Below, in pieces: positions 6,506 to 7,333 of a stretch of DNA of 7,333 nt. The stretch lies in contig JABGRG010000149.1 in assembly GCA_018648445.1 (NCBI GenBank), positions 1 through 7,333 of the forward strand, read 5' to 3'. Under the pieces are notes generated by a model. It saw only the letters and a list, made by a program, of their open reading frames with translations, had not been told where the DNA came from and searched no databases. Origin of the DNA: Rhodospirillales bacterium (GTDB lineage Bacteria; Pseudomonadota; Alphaproteobacteria; Rhodospirillales_A; JACZKS01). Position 1 is the stretch's first letter. Every line of letters starts with the position of its first letter. The position numbers were made by a program, and so were the translations under genes.

Positions 6506-7333
<828 letters not shown>

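Overview
The window reads as chromosomal DNA of an alphaproteobacterium. The GroES and GroEL sequences have the character of that class (GroES starts [17 protein letters not shown]; GroEL has [19 protein letters not shown] and runs of invariant alphaproteobacterial sequence). groESL is preceded by a CIRCE operator and a CTTGA-type heat-shock-like promoter, an arrangement known from Caulobacter and its relatives. Base composition is fairly GC-rich with strong third-position bias, which creates many long shadow frames. A Rhodospirillales-like host is my best guess, but this is an inference from protein flavour only.

Left part, minus strand (1-2760): a two-gene operon read leftwards. It encodes a ClC-type anion channel/transporter with C-terminal CBS domains, followed by the N-terminal 329 codons of a single-chain, iron-sulfur type L-serine dehydratase that runs off the left edge. 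The stop of the first gene and the start of the second share one base (TAATG), which implies translational coupling. A good sigma70-like promoter lies about 30-60 bases upstream of the ClC gene.

Middle part, plus strand (2916-6014): a tight three-gene operon with 4-base and 11-base overlaps. It encodes a GT2 glycosyltransferase of the polyprenyl-phosphate sugar synthase type, a VTT/DedA-superfamily membrane protein (TVP38/TMEM64-like) and an ArnT/PMT-like GT-C glycosyltransferase. Together these suggest a membrane route: a sugar is loaded onto a polyprenyl phosphate in the cytoplasm, the lipid is moved or recycled across the membrane, and the sugar is transferred to an acceptor in the periplasm. 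The acceptor (lipid A, another lipid, or protein) cannot be read from the sequence. A rho-independent terminator closes this operon, and its left arm lies inside the last codons of the third gene.

Right part, plus strand (6051-7333): the groES-groEL heat-shock operon. It has a promoter, a CIRCE operator, an unusual four-unit 12-base tandem repeat in the leader directly before the groES ribosome binding site, complete groES, and the first 274 codons of groEL.

No RNA genes, insertion sequences, phage genes or CRISPR arrays were seen. Most of the window is ordinary housekeeping sequence. The points most worth a second look are the three-gene glycosylation cassette, the degenerate anion-pathway motifs of the ClC protein, and the groES leader repeat.
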